A DNA stretch of 64,000 bases from Fluviicoccus sp. (GTDB lineage: Bacteria > Pseudomonadota > Gammaproteobacteria > Pseudomonadales > Moraxellaceae): NCBI RefSeq assembly GCF_030646115.1, contig NZ_JAUSMX010000019.1, positions 1-64,000 of the forward strand. Reading direction: 5' to 3'. Of this stretch, positions 18,825 through 27,688 are shown one piece after another. The notes beneath the pieces were generated by a model. It was not told the DNA's origin. It did no database searches and worked only from the letters and a program-made list of their open reading frames with translations. A program made the position numbers and the translations under genes. Each line of letters begins with the position of its first letter. Position 1 is the first letter of the stretch.

Positions 18825-19346
18825 ATGTCACTGGCCGAACTTGAAACGCATATCCGCAGCATCCCGGACTTCCCCAAGCCGGGCATCCTGTTCCGCGACA
18901 TCACGCCGTTGCTGCATGACCGTTTCCGCGACACCATTGATGAGGTCGCCGGGCTGTTCACCGCCGAGGAATGGCAGGCTTTTGACGCCATTGTCGGGGT
19001 GGAGTCGCGCGGTTTCATTCTCGCCAGCGGCCTGGCCTATGCCTTGGGCAAGGGTCTGCTGGTGGTGCGCAAGCCCGGCAAGCTGCCGCCGCCGCATCAC
19101 ACCGTGTCCTATTCCTTGGAATACGGTCAGGACTCGCTGCAGATGTCCAGCAACTTCGCCCCGCAACGGGTGCTGGTGGCCGATGACGTGCTCGCCACCG
19201 GCGGTACCCTGCGCGCCACCTGCGAGCTGTGTGAGCAATGCGGGCACGACGTGGTCGGCATCACCACCCTGATCGATCTGGCCGGGCTGAATGACTTCTC
19301 CTGGAAGGGTTTGCGGACGCGCTCATTGTTCAGCTATGGTGATTGA
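18825..19346 (+). CDS. apt: Adenine phosphoribosyltransferase
   Basis: Apt salvages adenine to AMP using PRPP. The 173-residue protein has the N-terminal hood region IPDFPKPGILFRDITPLL typical of Apt, VGVESRGFILASGLA, and the PRPP loop VLVADDVLATGGTL near 117-130. I start at the ATG opening MSLAELETHIR, which gives the usual Apt length; the 38 in-frame codons upstream overlap the promoter region shared with the divergent molybdoenzyme gene. A nucleosidase gene starts immediately at its stop, so the two form a purine salvage operon. Confidence 0.95.
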   Translation: MSLAELETHIRSIPDFPKPGILFRDITPLLHDRFRDTIDEVAGLFTAEEWQAFDAIVGVESRGFILASGLAYALGKGLLVVRKPGKLPPPHHTVSYSLEYGQDSLQMSSNFAPQRVLVADDVLATGGTLRATCELCEQCGHDVVGITTLIDLAGLNDFSWKGLRTRSLFSYGD

Positions 19347-19940
19347 ATGAAACGCCCCATCTTGCTGGTGCTGGCGCTGGAACAGGAAAACCATCAGCAC
19401 CGCCTGAATCCCCTTGTGGATGACGTACTTTATACCGGCGTCGGGAAGGTCAACGCCACGCTGACACTGACCCGCCATCTGGCCGCTTGTGGTGAAATGC
19501 CGCTGGTGGTGAACGTCGGCTCGGCCGGTTCACACTGCTTCTGTTGCGGTGAGGTAATCAATGTCACGGAGTTTGTGCAGCGCGACATGGATTGCACGGC
19601 CATGGGCGTGCCGCTGGGGCAGACCCCGTTTGAAGGCATCAAGCGCCTGCAGAACGGCATCGACATCGCAGGCCTGGTGAGCGCCACCGCCTTCACCGGC
19701 GACAGTTTCGTCACCGAAGCTCACCCGGTTTTCCATCTGGAAGTGATCGACATGGAAGCCTATGCCCTGGCCAAGGTCTGCGAAGCCTTCCATGCCCCGT
19801 TCCTGTGCCTGAAGTTCATCACCGACGGCGCCGATGGCGAAGCCGCCACGGACTGGAGTGAAGCCGTGGTCCTGTCCGCACATCGGCTGGAGGATTCGCT
19901 TAAAGCCGCCTTGCAACAACTGTCCGCAGCCATCACCTAA
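19347..19940 (+). CDS. Purine nucleosidase/phosphorylase-superfamily protein
   Basis: This 197-residue protein resembles the MTA/SAH nucleosidase and purine nucleoside phosphorylase fold. It has YTGVGKVNATLTLT, VVNVGSAGSH, the specificity strand VIDMEAYALAKVCEAF (a typical DMEAxA active-site motif) and KFITDGAD with the catalytic-type Asp. It is shorter than MtnN (about 230 residues). Its start follows the apt stop without a gap, so it likely releases a purine base that Apt converts to AMP. Whether its substrate is methylthioadenosine, adenosylhomocysteine or adenosine is not clear. Confidence 0.8.
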   Translation: MKRPILLVLALEQENHQHRLNPLVDDVLYTGVGKVNATLTLTRHLAACGEMPLVVNVGSAGSHCFCCGEVINVTEFVQRDMDCTAMGVPLGQTPFEGIKRLQNGIDIAGLVSATAFTGDSFVTEAHPVFHLEVIDMEAYALAKVCEAFHAPFLCLKFITDGADGEAATDWSEAVVLSAHRLEDSLKAALQQLSAAIT

Positions 19941-20068
19941 AGTTTGGTGTTTCCTCAAAGCGAACACGCTTTCCCGCAAACCCTGTCTACCCCCTGTGCA
20001 TTCATCCGCCTAAAGTAGCCTCATACCCACAGACGCACCGCCCCATAACGGCGATGCCGGAGGCCGTC

Positions 20069-20752
20069 ATGATTACCGTTCATTCCGCCGACAACCGTGG
20101 CCACGCTGACTTTGGCTGGCTGGACTCCTGGCACAGCTTCTCGTTCGGCTCCTGGTACGACCCGCGCCACATGGGTGTGTCGGTGTTGCGTGTCATCAAC
20201 GATGACCGCATCCGCGCCCTGAGCGGCTTCGGCCGGCACCCGCACGAGAACATGGAAATCCTGACCTATGTCCTGAGCGGCGTTATCAGCCACAAGGACA
20301 GTATGGGCAATGAAACCCATATCCGCGCCGGGCAGTTTCAGCTGATGAGCGCCGGCAGCGGCCTCACCCACAGCGAACACAATCGCCTGCCACACCAGGA
20401 AACCCGGATTTTGCAGATCTGGCTGTACCCGGACCGCCAGAACACGGCACCCGGCTATCAGGAACTGCAACCCGATGAGCAAACCGGCCTGCGCCTGATC
20501 GTCTCACCGGACGGCGCCGACGGCAGCATGCTCATCAAGCAAAACGCCCGCATCCACCGCGTCAAACTGGATTCCGACAGCCATCTAACCCTGCCGCTGC
20601 AAGGCGTGACCGGCTACCTGCACATCATCAGCGGTCAGGTGCATCTGGACCAGACGCTGCTGGCTGAAGGCGACGGCGCGGAAGCCTCCCGCGACAGCCT
20701 GGAACTGCATACCCTGACTGCCACTGAAGCCCTGTGGTTTGACCTGCCCTGA
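20069..20752 (+). CDS. Pirin-family bicupin protein
   Basis: This 227-residue protein has an N-terminal cupin with the metal ligands H57, H59, H101 and E103 ([10 protein letters not shown] and THSEH), at the same positions as in E. coli YhhW. A second, metal-free C-terminal cupin follows. Such enzymes can act as quercetin 2,3-dioxygenases, but the physiological substrate is uncertain. I choose the ATG at 20069 ([11 protein letters not shown]) because CCGGAGG lies six bases upstream. A nitroreductase follows after 16 bases on the same strand. Confidence 0.9.
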   Translation: MITVHSADNRGHADFGWLDSWHSFSFGSWYDPRHMGVSVLRVINDDRIRALSGFGRHPHENMEILTYVLSGVISHKDSMGNETHIRAGQFQLMSAGSGLTHSEHNRLPHQETRILQIWLYPDRQNTAPGYQELQPDEQTGLRLIVSPDGADGSMLIKQNARIHRVKLDSDSHLTLPLQGVTGYLHIISGQVHLDQTLLAEGDGAEASRDSLELHTLTATEALWFDLP

Positions 20753-20768
20753 TTTATTGGAGAAAAAC

Positions 20769-21359
20769 ATGAACACGCCCTTGAACGACACCGCCCTGCA
20801 GCAACTGTTTACCGAAGCCCGCACCTTCTCGCACTGGCAGGAAAAACCCGTCAGCCGTGAGCAGTTGGAGCAGCTGTTCCGCCTGGCAAGCCTGCCGCCC
20901 ACGGCCGCCAATACCAATCCTGGCCGTTTCATCTTTCTGACTACGCCGGAAGCCAAGCAGAAACTGGCGCCCGCGCTGTCGCCGGGTAACGTGGACAAAA
21001 CACTTTCCGCCCCGGTGACGGTGATTGTGGCCCATGACACCGCCTTCTACGAACAACTGCCGCAACTGTTCCCCCAAACTGATGCCCGCAGCTGGTATGT
21101 CGGTAATGAAGCGCTGATTGAAAAGACAGCCTTCCAGAACGGCAGTCTGCAAGGGGCTTACCTGATGCTGGCCGCGCGCTCGCTGGGACTGGATTGCGGC
21201 CCGATGGGCGGCTTCGACAATGCGAAAGTGGATGAGTTGTTCCTGGCCGGGACCGGCTGGAAATCAAACTTCCTGCTGAATCTGGGCTATGGCGATCGCA
21301 GCACGCTGCATCCGCGCAATCCGCGACTGAGTCTGGAACAGGCGGCTCGATTTCTGTGA
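20769..21359 (+). CDS. Nitroreductase-family protein (RutE/HadB-like)
   Basis: This 196-residue flavoprotein is the same length as E. coli RutE, the malonic semialdehyde reductase. It contains an N-terminal [25 protein letters not shown] segment, the FMN-contact stretch [29 protein letters not shown] near 135-149, and the GYGD-R late motif. RutE itself works in pyrimidine degradation, but no other rut gene is here. Reduction of 3-oxopropanoate-like aldehydes or nitro compounds is therefore a family inference. It is preceded by AGGAGAAAAAC-like ribosome binding sequence and followed by a strong terminator. Confidence 0.85.
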   Translation: MNTPLNDTALQQLFTEARTFSHWQEKPVSREQLEQLFRLASLPPTAANTNPGRFIFLTTPEAKQKLAPALSPGNVDKTLSAPVTVIVAHDTAFYEQLPQLFPQTDARSWYVGNEALIEKTAFQNGSLQGAYLMLAARSLGLDCGPMGGFDNAKVDELFLAGTGWKSNFLLNLGYGDRSTLHPRNPRLSLEQAARFL

Positions 21360-21366
21360 GCCGGAA

Positions 21367-21399
21367 ATGCAAAGACCGGCTGATGGCCGGTCTTTGCAT
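21367..21399. terminator. Bidirectional terminator between the nitroreductase and START genes
   Basis: ATGCAAAGACCGGC (21367-21380) and GCCGGTCTTTGCAT (21386-21399) form a perfect 14-bp stem with a 5-base loop between convergent genes. Confidence 0.9.
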
Positions 21400-21412
21400 T
21401 CCTACAGGAGCC

Positions 21413-22123
21413 TCAAGGCTCTACGAAGGTGAAAGCCGAGGGTGACGTCAGATCCGTATACTCCTTGCTTTGCAGCATGCGCATCATGGAGACCATGATC
21501 AGGTAAGGCACCCGGCGCTGAACAAAGTTTACGGTCCACGCCGGCGCCATGCCGCCCGGATCCACATAGCCTTCCGACTCGAAACGGGTTCTGTTCTTGC
21601 CTTGCGGCGTCAGCTTGACCACGAAATCCTGGGAGATCACCCGCACAATGCCCTGCCTTGCCGGAATGTAATCAGGAACGGCATTGACCCGGAGCAACAT
21701 ATAACCGCGTTTGGCGCTATAGGGCTCAATCACGGCATGAAATGCACCGTCGCGATCCGGCAATCCCAGCGGTGCGTTGAAACGCATGTAGTAGTAATAC
21801 TCAGTCTTGCTGACCTGCTTCAGCATCTTCGATTCAAGCGTTTCCCAATACCACCGCGGCATGTTCTCCATATCCGTGTGCAAACGGCCAATCGCCTCGA
21901 TGGAGGAGTCCACCACCGCATCAATCTTGAACGAACGGATGCGTTTCCCGTCTTCCTGCTTGGCCCAGGTACGGATTTCGCGCTTGTCATCATTGCGGGC
22001 CGGTACCCACTCATTCGTGCGGGTTTCACCCCGTAACTCCTGCAGATCGTCGGAGGCCGCGATGGCGGGTGAGGCCATCGGCAACAACAGGGTAATGCTC
22101 AGTATTATTCTCATCAACATCAT
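21413..22123 (-). CDS. Exported START-domain protein, copy 1
   Basis: This 236-residue protein has a signal peptide (MMLMRIILSITLLLPMASPAIAAS) followed by a START/Bet v1-like lipid-binding fold. Characteristic stretches are MENMPRWYWETLESKMLKQVS, YYYYMRFNAPLGLPDRDGAFH, GYVDPGGMAPAWTVNFVQRR and VPYLIMVSM. It is probably periplasmic and may bind a lipid or hydrophobic ligand; no ligand is known. It is a close paralogue of the next gene upstream and a more distant one of the gene at 55546. Several consecutive ATGs (22123, 22120, 22114) leave the exact start uncertain. Confidence 0.8.
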   Translation of the reverse strand: MMLMRIILSITLLLPMASPAIAASDDLQELRGETRTNEWVPARNDDKREIRTWAKQEDGKRIRSFKIDAVVDSSIEAIGRLHTDMENMPRWYWETLESKMLKQVSKTEYYYYMRFNAPLGLPDRDGAFHAVIEPYSAKRGYMLLRVNAVPDYIPARQGIVRVISQDFVVKLTPQGKNRTRFESEGYVDPGGMAPAWTVNFVQRRVPYLIMVSMMRMLQSKEYTDLTSPSAFTFVEP

Positions 22124-22215
22124 GGCTACATCACCATCCTAAATATAATCATTCATCAGCTTTCATAGGACAAAGACTATACATTATCGATTCCTGCCCG
22201 ACAATCCAACCAAAG

Positions 22216-22923
22216 CTACTCCCGGAAGGTATATTCGGCCGGACTTGTCGCTTCGGCATACTCCTTCATCTGCGACATCCGTAACAGCGACACCATGATC
22301 AGGTAAGGCACCCGCTTCTGGACAAAATTGATGGTCCAGGCAGGGACATTACCACCCGGATCCACATAACCCTCGGTTTCAAACTGCACCTTGTCCTTGC
22401 CAACCGGTGTGAATTTGGCAAAGAGATCCTGCGCCACCACCCGCACCAAACCCTCTTTTTTCGGCAGGTAATCGGGAACCGCTTTCACCGTGATCATCAT
22501 GTATCCGCGCTTGGCGGTATATGGCTCAATCACTGCATGAAAGACGGCGTCACGGTCGGGCAGGTTCAGCGGTGCATTGAAACGCATGTAGTAGTAATAT
22601 TCACGATCACTGACTTTCTTCAGCAAGCGTGCTTCCCGTGTTTCCCAGTACCAGCGCGGCATGTTGGGTACATCGGTGTAAACCCGCGCTATGGCATCCA
22701 GGCTTACATCCAGCAACCCCTCGGCACGGAATGAACGCAGGCGCTTGCCTTCCTCGTGGCGGGCAAAAGTCTTGATGTGGCGCAATTCGTCATTGCGTAC
22801 CGGCACCCACTCCCCAAAGGTCGGCTTTCCGCGCAGTTCCTCCAGATCGTCGGATACGGCAAAAACCGGAAAGGACGCCATCACGCTCAGCGCCAGCAGA
22901 AATTTTACGAAACGGCTCATCAT
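22216..22923 (-). CDS. Exported START-domain protein, copy 2
   Basis: This 235-residue tandem paralogue of the preceding START protein has a signal peptide (MMSRFVKFLLALSVMASFPVFA) and the same landmarks: VPNMPRWYWETREARLLKKVSD, YYYYMRFNAPLNLPDRDAVFH, YVDPGGNVPAWTINFVQKRVP. I start at the ATG at 22923 because GGAG lies nine bases upstream; an ATG at 22938 also fits the frame. It is the first gene of a tandem pair, 92 bases before copy 1, and is divergent from the ABC1 kinase gene. Confidence 0.8.
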   Translation of the reverse strand: MMSRFVKFLLALSVMASFPVFAVSDDLEELRGKPTFGEWVPVRNDELRHIKTFARHEEGKRLRSFRAEGLLDVSLDAIARVYTDVPNMPRWYWETREARLLKKVSDREYYYYMRFNAPLNLPDRDAVFHAVIEPYTAKRGYMMITVKAVPDYLPKKEGLVRVVAQDLFAKFTPVGKDKVQFETEGYVDPGGNVPAWTINFVQKRVPYLIMVSLLRMSQMKEYAEATSPAEYTFRE

Positions 22924-23147
22924 TGTTGTTTTCTCCATGCCGGCTTGTGAATGGCTCAATCACCCTCATACTGACCGGCTTATAACCGGTTTATTGCTGG
23001 CTTGCCGCACAATTCCGACAAGATAGCAGTTGCTTTCCATTAATGAGGGCAATGTACCCCGTTTTTTGCACGGAAGCGATTGACATTGAATTCCGGGCGC
23101 ATAGCATCAACCATACATCGATAAAGACCACGCATTAGGGCCACACC

Positions 23148-24449
23148 ATGAGCGACAACAACAAGAAACACGCCAGCACCCCCGGCAAACGCTTCATGCG
23201 GCTGGCGGGGATGACGGCCAGCATCACCGGCAAGGTGATGAGCAACTCGTTCAAGAGCATGGTGGGCAATGCGGAAGAAAAGGCGGAAGCCCGCAGCCAG
23301 ATGTACACTGAGATCGGCAAGCAGATCGCCAATACCCTGGGCGAAATGAAGGGCGCAGTGATGAAGGTAGGCCAGATCGCCTCCCAGTATCAGGACATCT
23401 TCCCGCCTGAAATCGCCGAGGCCATGACCAAGCTGCAGAAAGAAGCGCCGCCCATGCCCTATTCCGTGATTGAGCAGCAGATCATTCATGAATTGGGCGC
23501 CAAACCAGCGGAAAAGTTCGCGCATTTTGACGAGAAGCCGTTTGCCGCCGCCTCCATTGGCCAAGTCCACCGCGCCCGGTTACACACCGGCGAGGATGTG
23601 ATCGTCAAGGTGCAGTATCCCGGTGTGGCGGAATGTTGCGAGTCGGACCTGAAACACCTGCGCATGGCCTTGAAACTGGCCGGAGTCATCAAGCTAAGCA
23701 AGGAACTGCAGGAGCAGCTGTTTGAAGAAATCCGCATGTCGCTGCATTCAGAGCTGGACTATCTGGAAGAGGCCGCCAACCTCCGGGAGTTCGGCGAATT
23801 CCACAGTGGCGATGACAAGGTCATCATTCCCAAGGTCTTTGACGAATTCACCAGCAAACGGGTGCTGACCCTGAGCTATGAAGGCGGCGACGGCCTGCAG
23901 GATGCCAAGCACTACCCATCCCATGTCCGCAACGAACTGGGGCAGAAACTTTTTCAAGTACTCTGCGAACAGCTCTATCACTTGCAAGCGTTGCATTGCG
24001 ACTCGCACCCCGGCAACTTCGCCTTCCGTCCGGACGGCACGCTGGTCATTTATGACTTCGGCTGTGTGAAACGGCTGAATCCGCTGCTGGTGGGTGAATT
24101 CAAGCGGCTGGTGAAGGCAGCGCTGCATAATGATTACGCCACGGTAGAAGCCGTGTTGCGTGACCTGGGCATCCGCACCCATGGCGGGCCGGAAGTTCCT
24201 CCGGAGTATTATCTGGAATGGATCGACATCCTGCTGGACCCGATCCGCGACAAGTCCTTCGACTTTGCCCGCAGCAAGGTGCATGAACAGGTGCTGGGCA
24301 AGGCCAAGTCGCTAATCCAGTATTGGGACAGCTTCCAGCCCTCCGCCGAGACCATGATGATCAACCGCGCCATTGGCGGCCACTACTGGAATATGGTGCA
24401 TTTGGGCGTACACAGCAACTTCGGACGGCCTTTGCTGGGATACCTGTAA
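23148..24449 (+). CDS. ABC1/UbiB-family atypical kinase
   Basis: This 433-residue protein belongs to the ABC1/ADCK/UbiB family, linked in its characterised members to ubiquinone synthesis and lipid homeostasis. It shows the family's KxGQ element (MKVGQIASQYQDIFPPE), the Ala-rich loop AAASIGQVHRA in place of a glycine loop, the SELDYLEEAANL helix, CDSHPGNFAF (catalytic-type Asp with metal-binding Asn) and the metal-binding IYDFGCVK. It lacks the C-terminal membrane anchors of UbiB, so it is not UbiB itself. It is divergent from the START gene pair. Confidence 0.87.
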   Translation: MSDNNKKHASTPGKRFMRLAGMTASITGKVMSNSFKSMVGNAEEKAEARSQMYTEIGKQIANTLGEMKGAVMKVGQIASQYQDIFPPEIAEAMTKLQKEAPPMPYSVIEQQIIHELGAKPAEKFAHFDEKPFAAASIGQVHRARLHTGEDVIVKVQYPGVAECCESDLKHLRMALKLAGVIKLSKELQEQLFEEIRMSLHSELDYLEEAANLREFGEFHSGDDKVIIPKVFDEFTSKRVLTLSYEGGDGLQDAKHYPSHVRNELGQKLFQVLCEQLYHLQALHCDSHPGNFAFRPDGTLVIYDFGCVKRLNPLLVGEFKRLVKAALHNDYATVEAVLRDLGIRTHGGPEVPPEYYLEWIDILLDPIRDKSFDFARSKVHEQVLGKAKSLIQYWDSFQPSAETMMINRAIGGHYWNMVHLGVHSNFGRPLLGYL

Positions 24450-24514
24450 GACAAAACCGCCAGCACTGACTAGACTGACTCTCAAGGTTCCCATAATTCC
24501 TTGAGGCGTCGGTC

Positions 24515-25591
24515 ATGTCCTTCATCCGCGAGGTCACCCCGGATTTTCCCCTGCACTGCCTGCTGGATGCCTCCGGCCGACTGACCGCTGCATTGCCCGA
24601 CTTCCTGGCCGACCAGGCCTTGTGGCTGGAGGCCTACACCCATCTCTGGCGCACCCGCCTCTTCGACCGCCGCGCTGTTGCGCTGCAACGCACCGGCCAG
24701 CTTGGCACCTATGCCAGCTGCCTGGGTCAGGAGGCCATCAGCGCCGCCATCGGCTTCCGTATGCATCCCGATGACATCCTGGTTCCTTACTACCGCGACC
24801 AGGCCGCGCAACTGCGGCGCGGCGTGCACATGCAGTCCATTCTGCGTTTCTGGGGCGGGGATGAATGGGGCGCTCATGACGGCCCGCCGCACGACCTGAG
24901 CTGGTGCATTCCCATCGCCACACAAATCACCCACGCCGCCGGCGTCGCGACCGCGCTGAAGCTGCGGCACCTACCTCAGGCCGTACTCACGACTTGCGGC
25001 GACGGCGCCAGTTCACGCGGGGATTTTTATGAAGCGCTGAATCTGGCGGGCGTGTGGCATCTGCCGCTGGTGTTGGTGATCAACAACAATCAATGGGCCA
25101 TTTCGGTGCCGCTCAGCCAGCAGACCGCCGCCGCGACGCTGGCGCAAAAGGCGGTGGCCTTCGGCATTCCCGGTGTCCGGGTGGACGGCAACGATTTCTT
25201 TGCCATGGCCGCCGTACTGGAGGAAGCCCTGCAACGCGCCCGCACCGGCAAAGGGCCAACGCTGGTGGAGGCTGTAACCTACCGTCTTTGCGACCACACC
25301 ACCGCCGACGACATGAGCCGCTATGCCGACCCGGCCGCCCGCGATGCCGCCGCCGCGCTGGAGCCGTTGCTGCGTTTCCGCCGTCTGCTGGAACACGAAT
25401 GCGGCTGGGACGAAAGCAGTCAGCAGGCCATGGAAGCAGAGCTGAATCGTGAAATCGCTGCCGAAGTTGATAGTTACCTCGCTCTGCCGCCCTCCCGTCC
25501 GGAAGACATGTTTGACTACCTTTACGCCGCAATGCCCGAAGATCTGTCACGACAAAAGTCCGATTGGCTGGCGCGGAGAGCCGCCTCATGA
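24515..25591 (+). CDS. 2-oxoacid dehydrogenase E1 component, alpha subunit
   Basis: This 358-residue thiamine-diphosphate subunit decarboxylates a 2-oxoacid (pyruvate or branched-chain). It has the entry TRLFDRRAVALQRTGQLGTYASCLGQEA, the substrate-side PYYRD, the ThDP/Mg motif GDGASSRGDFYEALNLAGVWHLPLVLVINNNQWAISVP (starting near residue 167), and YRLCDHTTADDMSRY before a helical tail. The layout is that of PdhA/BkdA1-type heterotetrameric E1. It begins a three-gene operon; its stop overlaps the E1beta start as ATGA. No lipoamide dehydrogenase gene is beside it. Confidence 0.9.
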   Translation: MSFIREVTPDFPLHCLLDASGRLTAALPDFLADQALWLEAYTHLWRTRLFDRRAVALQRTGQLGTYASCLGQEAISAAIGFRMHPDDILVPYYRDQAAQLRRGVHMQSILRFWGGDEWGAHDGPPHDLSWCIPIATQITHAAGVATALKLRHLPQAVLTTCGDGASSRGDFYEALNLAGVWHLPLVLVINNNQWAISVPLSQQTAAATLAQKAVAFGIPGVRVDGNDFFAMAAVLEEALQRARTGKGPTLVEAVTYRLCDHTTADDMSRYADPAARDAAAALEPLLRFRRLLEHECGWDESSQQAMEAELNREIAAEVDSYLALPPSRPEDMFDYLYAAMPEDLSRQKSDWLARRAAS

Positions 25592-26567
25592 AAATGACTC
25601 TTGTCGAGGCCATTGACCTGGCGCTGGCGCGGGCGCTGGAAGAAGACGAACGCGTTGTGATTCTGGGCGAGGATGTCGGACGGAATGGCGGAGTCTTCCG
25701 CGCCACCGTCGGTTTACGGGAACGCTTCGGCCCGCGTCGGGTGCTGGATACCCCGCTGGCCGAAAGCCTGATTGCCGGACTGGCTGTGGGCATGAGCAGC
25801 CAGGGCTTGCGGCCGGTGGCGGAAATCCAGTTCATGGGCTTTATTTACGCCGCGATGGAACATCTGATTTCCCATGCCGCCCGCTTCCGCAACCGCACGC
25901 GCGGACGCCTGAGTTGCCCGCTGACGCTGCGGATGCCCTTTGGTGCGGGCATCCGCGCCCCGGAACACCACTCTGAAAGCACCGAGGCGCTGCTGACCCA
26001 CATTCCCGGCCTGAAGGTCGTGGCGGCCTCATCACCCCGCACGGCTTACGGCCTGCTGCTCTCCGCCATTCGTGATCCCGACCCGGTGATTGTGCTGGAG
26101 CCGGAACGGCTGTACCGCAGCCTGAAGGAAGATGTTATTGATGATGGACAGGGACTGCCGCTGGATGAATGCCTGATCTGGCGTCCCGGCGCCGATATCA
26201 CCCTGATCAGCTGGGGGGCCATGGTGCAGGACTGCCTGCTGGCCGCCGATAACTGGCCGCGGAAGGCATCGATTGTGAGGTGATTGATGTGATTTCGCTA
26301 AAGCCGCTGGACATGGATAACCTGCTGACCTCGGTGGCGCTGACCGGACATTGCGTGATTGTGCAGGAAGCGGTGCGAAGTGGCGGATTGGCCAGTGAAC
26401 TGAGCGCCCGCCTGAGTGAGGCCGCTTTTCACGCCCTGCGTGCCCCTATCCGGCGGGTCACAGCGCCGGACATCATTGTGCCATACGCCCGTCTAGAGCA
26501 ATCCTATTTGCCTCAAGTCAGCGACATCATTCAGGCGGTTCGGCAAACCCGGGAGGCAGGCCGATGA
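25588..26567 (+). pseudogene. E1 component, beta subunit, with a one-base frameshift
   Basis: Reading from MKMTLVEAIDLALARALEED, the protein matches E1beta (GEDVGRNGGVFRAT, DTPLAESLIAG, GLRPVAEIQFMGF) up to MVQDCLLAAD. The frame then runs into a stop at 26281-26283. The next frame continues the family exactly with EGIDCEVIDVISLKPLDMDNLL and ends at 26567. Adding one A to the AA at 26251-26252 restores DKLAAEGIDCEVIDV without a gap and gives 326 residues, a normal length. This is therefore either a real null mutation or a homopolymer sequencing error. The downstream E2 gene overlaps the restored stop in an ATGA arrangement, which argues that the full-length frame was functional recently. Confidence 0.85.
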
Positions 26568-27658
26568 AGACTTTTTTACTACCCGACTTGGGCGAAGGCT
26601 TGAAGGAAGCTGTGATTACGGAATGGATGGCGGCGGCGGGAGAATTTGTGGCTCAGGGCCGACCGATGCTGGCGGTTGAAACCGCCAAGTCGGTTGTCGA
26701 AATTCCATCACCCTATGATCTTGTGCTTGACCGCCGGCTAGCCGTGACCGGTGACACCGTTGCCGTGGGACAGCCCCTGTTTGCTTACAGTAACCGTGAA
26801 CCGGCGTCCAAGGATGGCGCATGCGTCAAGGCGGCTGACCGGGGAAGTGTCGTCGGTAGTCTGGATACAACGGCGCCTGAACAACAGGACCGGCTATTGC
26901 TAACCGGGACGCAGCGGTACTCAGCAGATGAAAAACGCCGGGCGCGGCAACAATTGACGGCTCAACCGGCATTATCGTACACAAAAATCGTCGCGCCTGC
27001 CCTGCTGACCTCCACCGACGCCGCACCGCTGACCGGAACCCGTTTGCAAATGAGCCGGCAACTGTCCGCCGCCCACCGCGAGGTAGTCCAAGTTACGGTA
27101 TTTGATGAAGCTCCTCTGGGACCGGACTACCGTCCGCTATTACCGAAACTGGTGCACTCCTTGTGCCGGGCTTGCAAGGATGTACCGGAAGCCAACTCCT
27201 GGATGCAGCAGGAAACCTTGTTACGGCATGAGCACGTACAACTGGGTCTGGCCGTGGATACCGATTATGGTCTGGTGGTGCCGGTTTTGCACGATGCTGA
27301 CCTTCTGGATTTACGACAAATCCAGCATGGCCTGAGAGTGCTTTCGACCAAGGCGCGAACGCAGCAGCTGAATGCCGGTGACAGCCGTGGCGCCACTCTA
27401 AGCCTCTCCAGTTACGGCAGTCTGGGCGGCCGCTATGCCACACCGCTGGTGGTGCCACCGCAGGTCGTCATTCTTGGCGCAGGCAAGATTCGGGAGGAAT
27501 ATCGGCTGAACCGGCGCGGCAAAGCAAAGCAAGTGCGTTACTTACCTTTATCCCTGAGCTTTGATCATCGTGCCTTGACCGGAGCGGAAGCCATCCGTTT
27601 CATGCAGGCTGTCTGTTACTGGCTGGCCGCCAGCAGTGAAAAAAAAGGCAGGCCGTAA
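26564..27658 (+). CDS. 2-oxoacid dehydrogenase E2 (dihydrolipoamide acyltransferase)
   Basis: This 364-residue E2 starts with a lipoyl domain (residues 1-75) whose lysine lies in VETAKSVVEIPSPYD. Then comes a linker, and a C-terminal CoA-dependent acyltransferase domain from about 150 (LGLAVDTDYGLVVPVL; GATLSLSSYGSLGGRYATP; SFDHRALTGAEAIRF). Two points are unusual. I cannot find a clear peripheral-subunit-binding domain in the linker, and the active-site motif has T where most E2 proteins have D (usual HRxxDG). The T-G form occurs in some proteobacterial E2s. It would transfer the acyl group made by E1 to CoA. Confidence 0.85.
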   Translation: MKTFLLPDLGEGLKEAVITEWMAAAGEFVAQGRPMLAVETAKSVVEIPSPYDLVLDRRLAVTGDTVAVGQPLFAYSNREPASKDGACVKAADRGSVVGSLDTTAPEQQDRLLLTGTQRYSADEKRRARQQLTAQPALSYTKIVAPALLTSTDAAPLTGTRLQMSRQLSAAHREVVQVTVFDEAPLGPDYRPLLPKLVHSLCRACKDVPEANSWMQQETLLRHEHVQLGLAVDTDYGLVVPVLHDADLLDLRQIQHGLRVLSTKARTQQLNAGDSRGATLSLSSYGSLGGRYATPLVVPPQVVILGAGKIREEYRLNRRGKAKQVRYLPLSLSFDHRALTGAEAIRFMQAVCYWLAASSEKKGRP

Positions 27659-27669
27659 GGCCTGCCTTT
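27644..27669. terminator. Bidirectional terminator overlapping the E2 stop codon
   Basis: AAAGGCAGGCC (27644-27654) and GGCCTGCCTTT (27659-27669) form an 11-bp stem whose loop GTAA contains the E2 stop codon. It separates the dehydrogenase operon from the convergent FHA gene. Confidence 0.85.
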
Positions 27670-27688
27670 CTCGTACAACGTCATTGGT

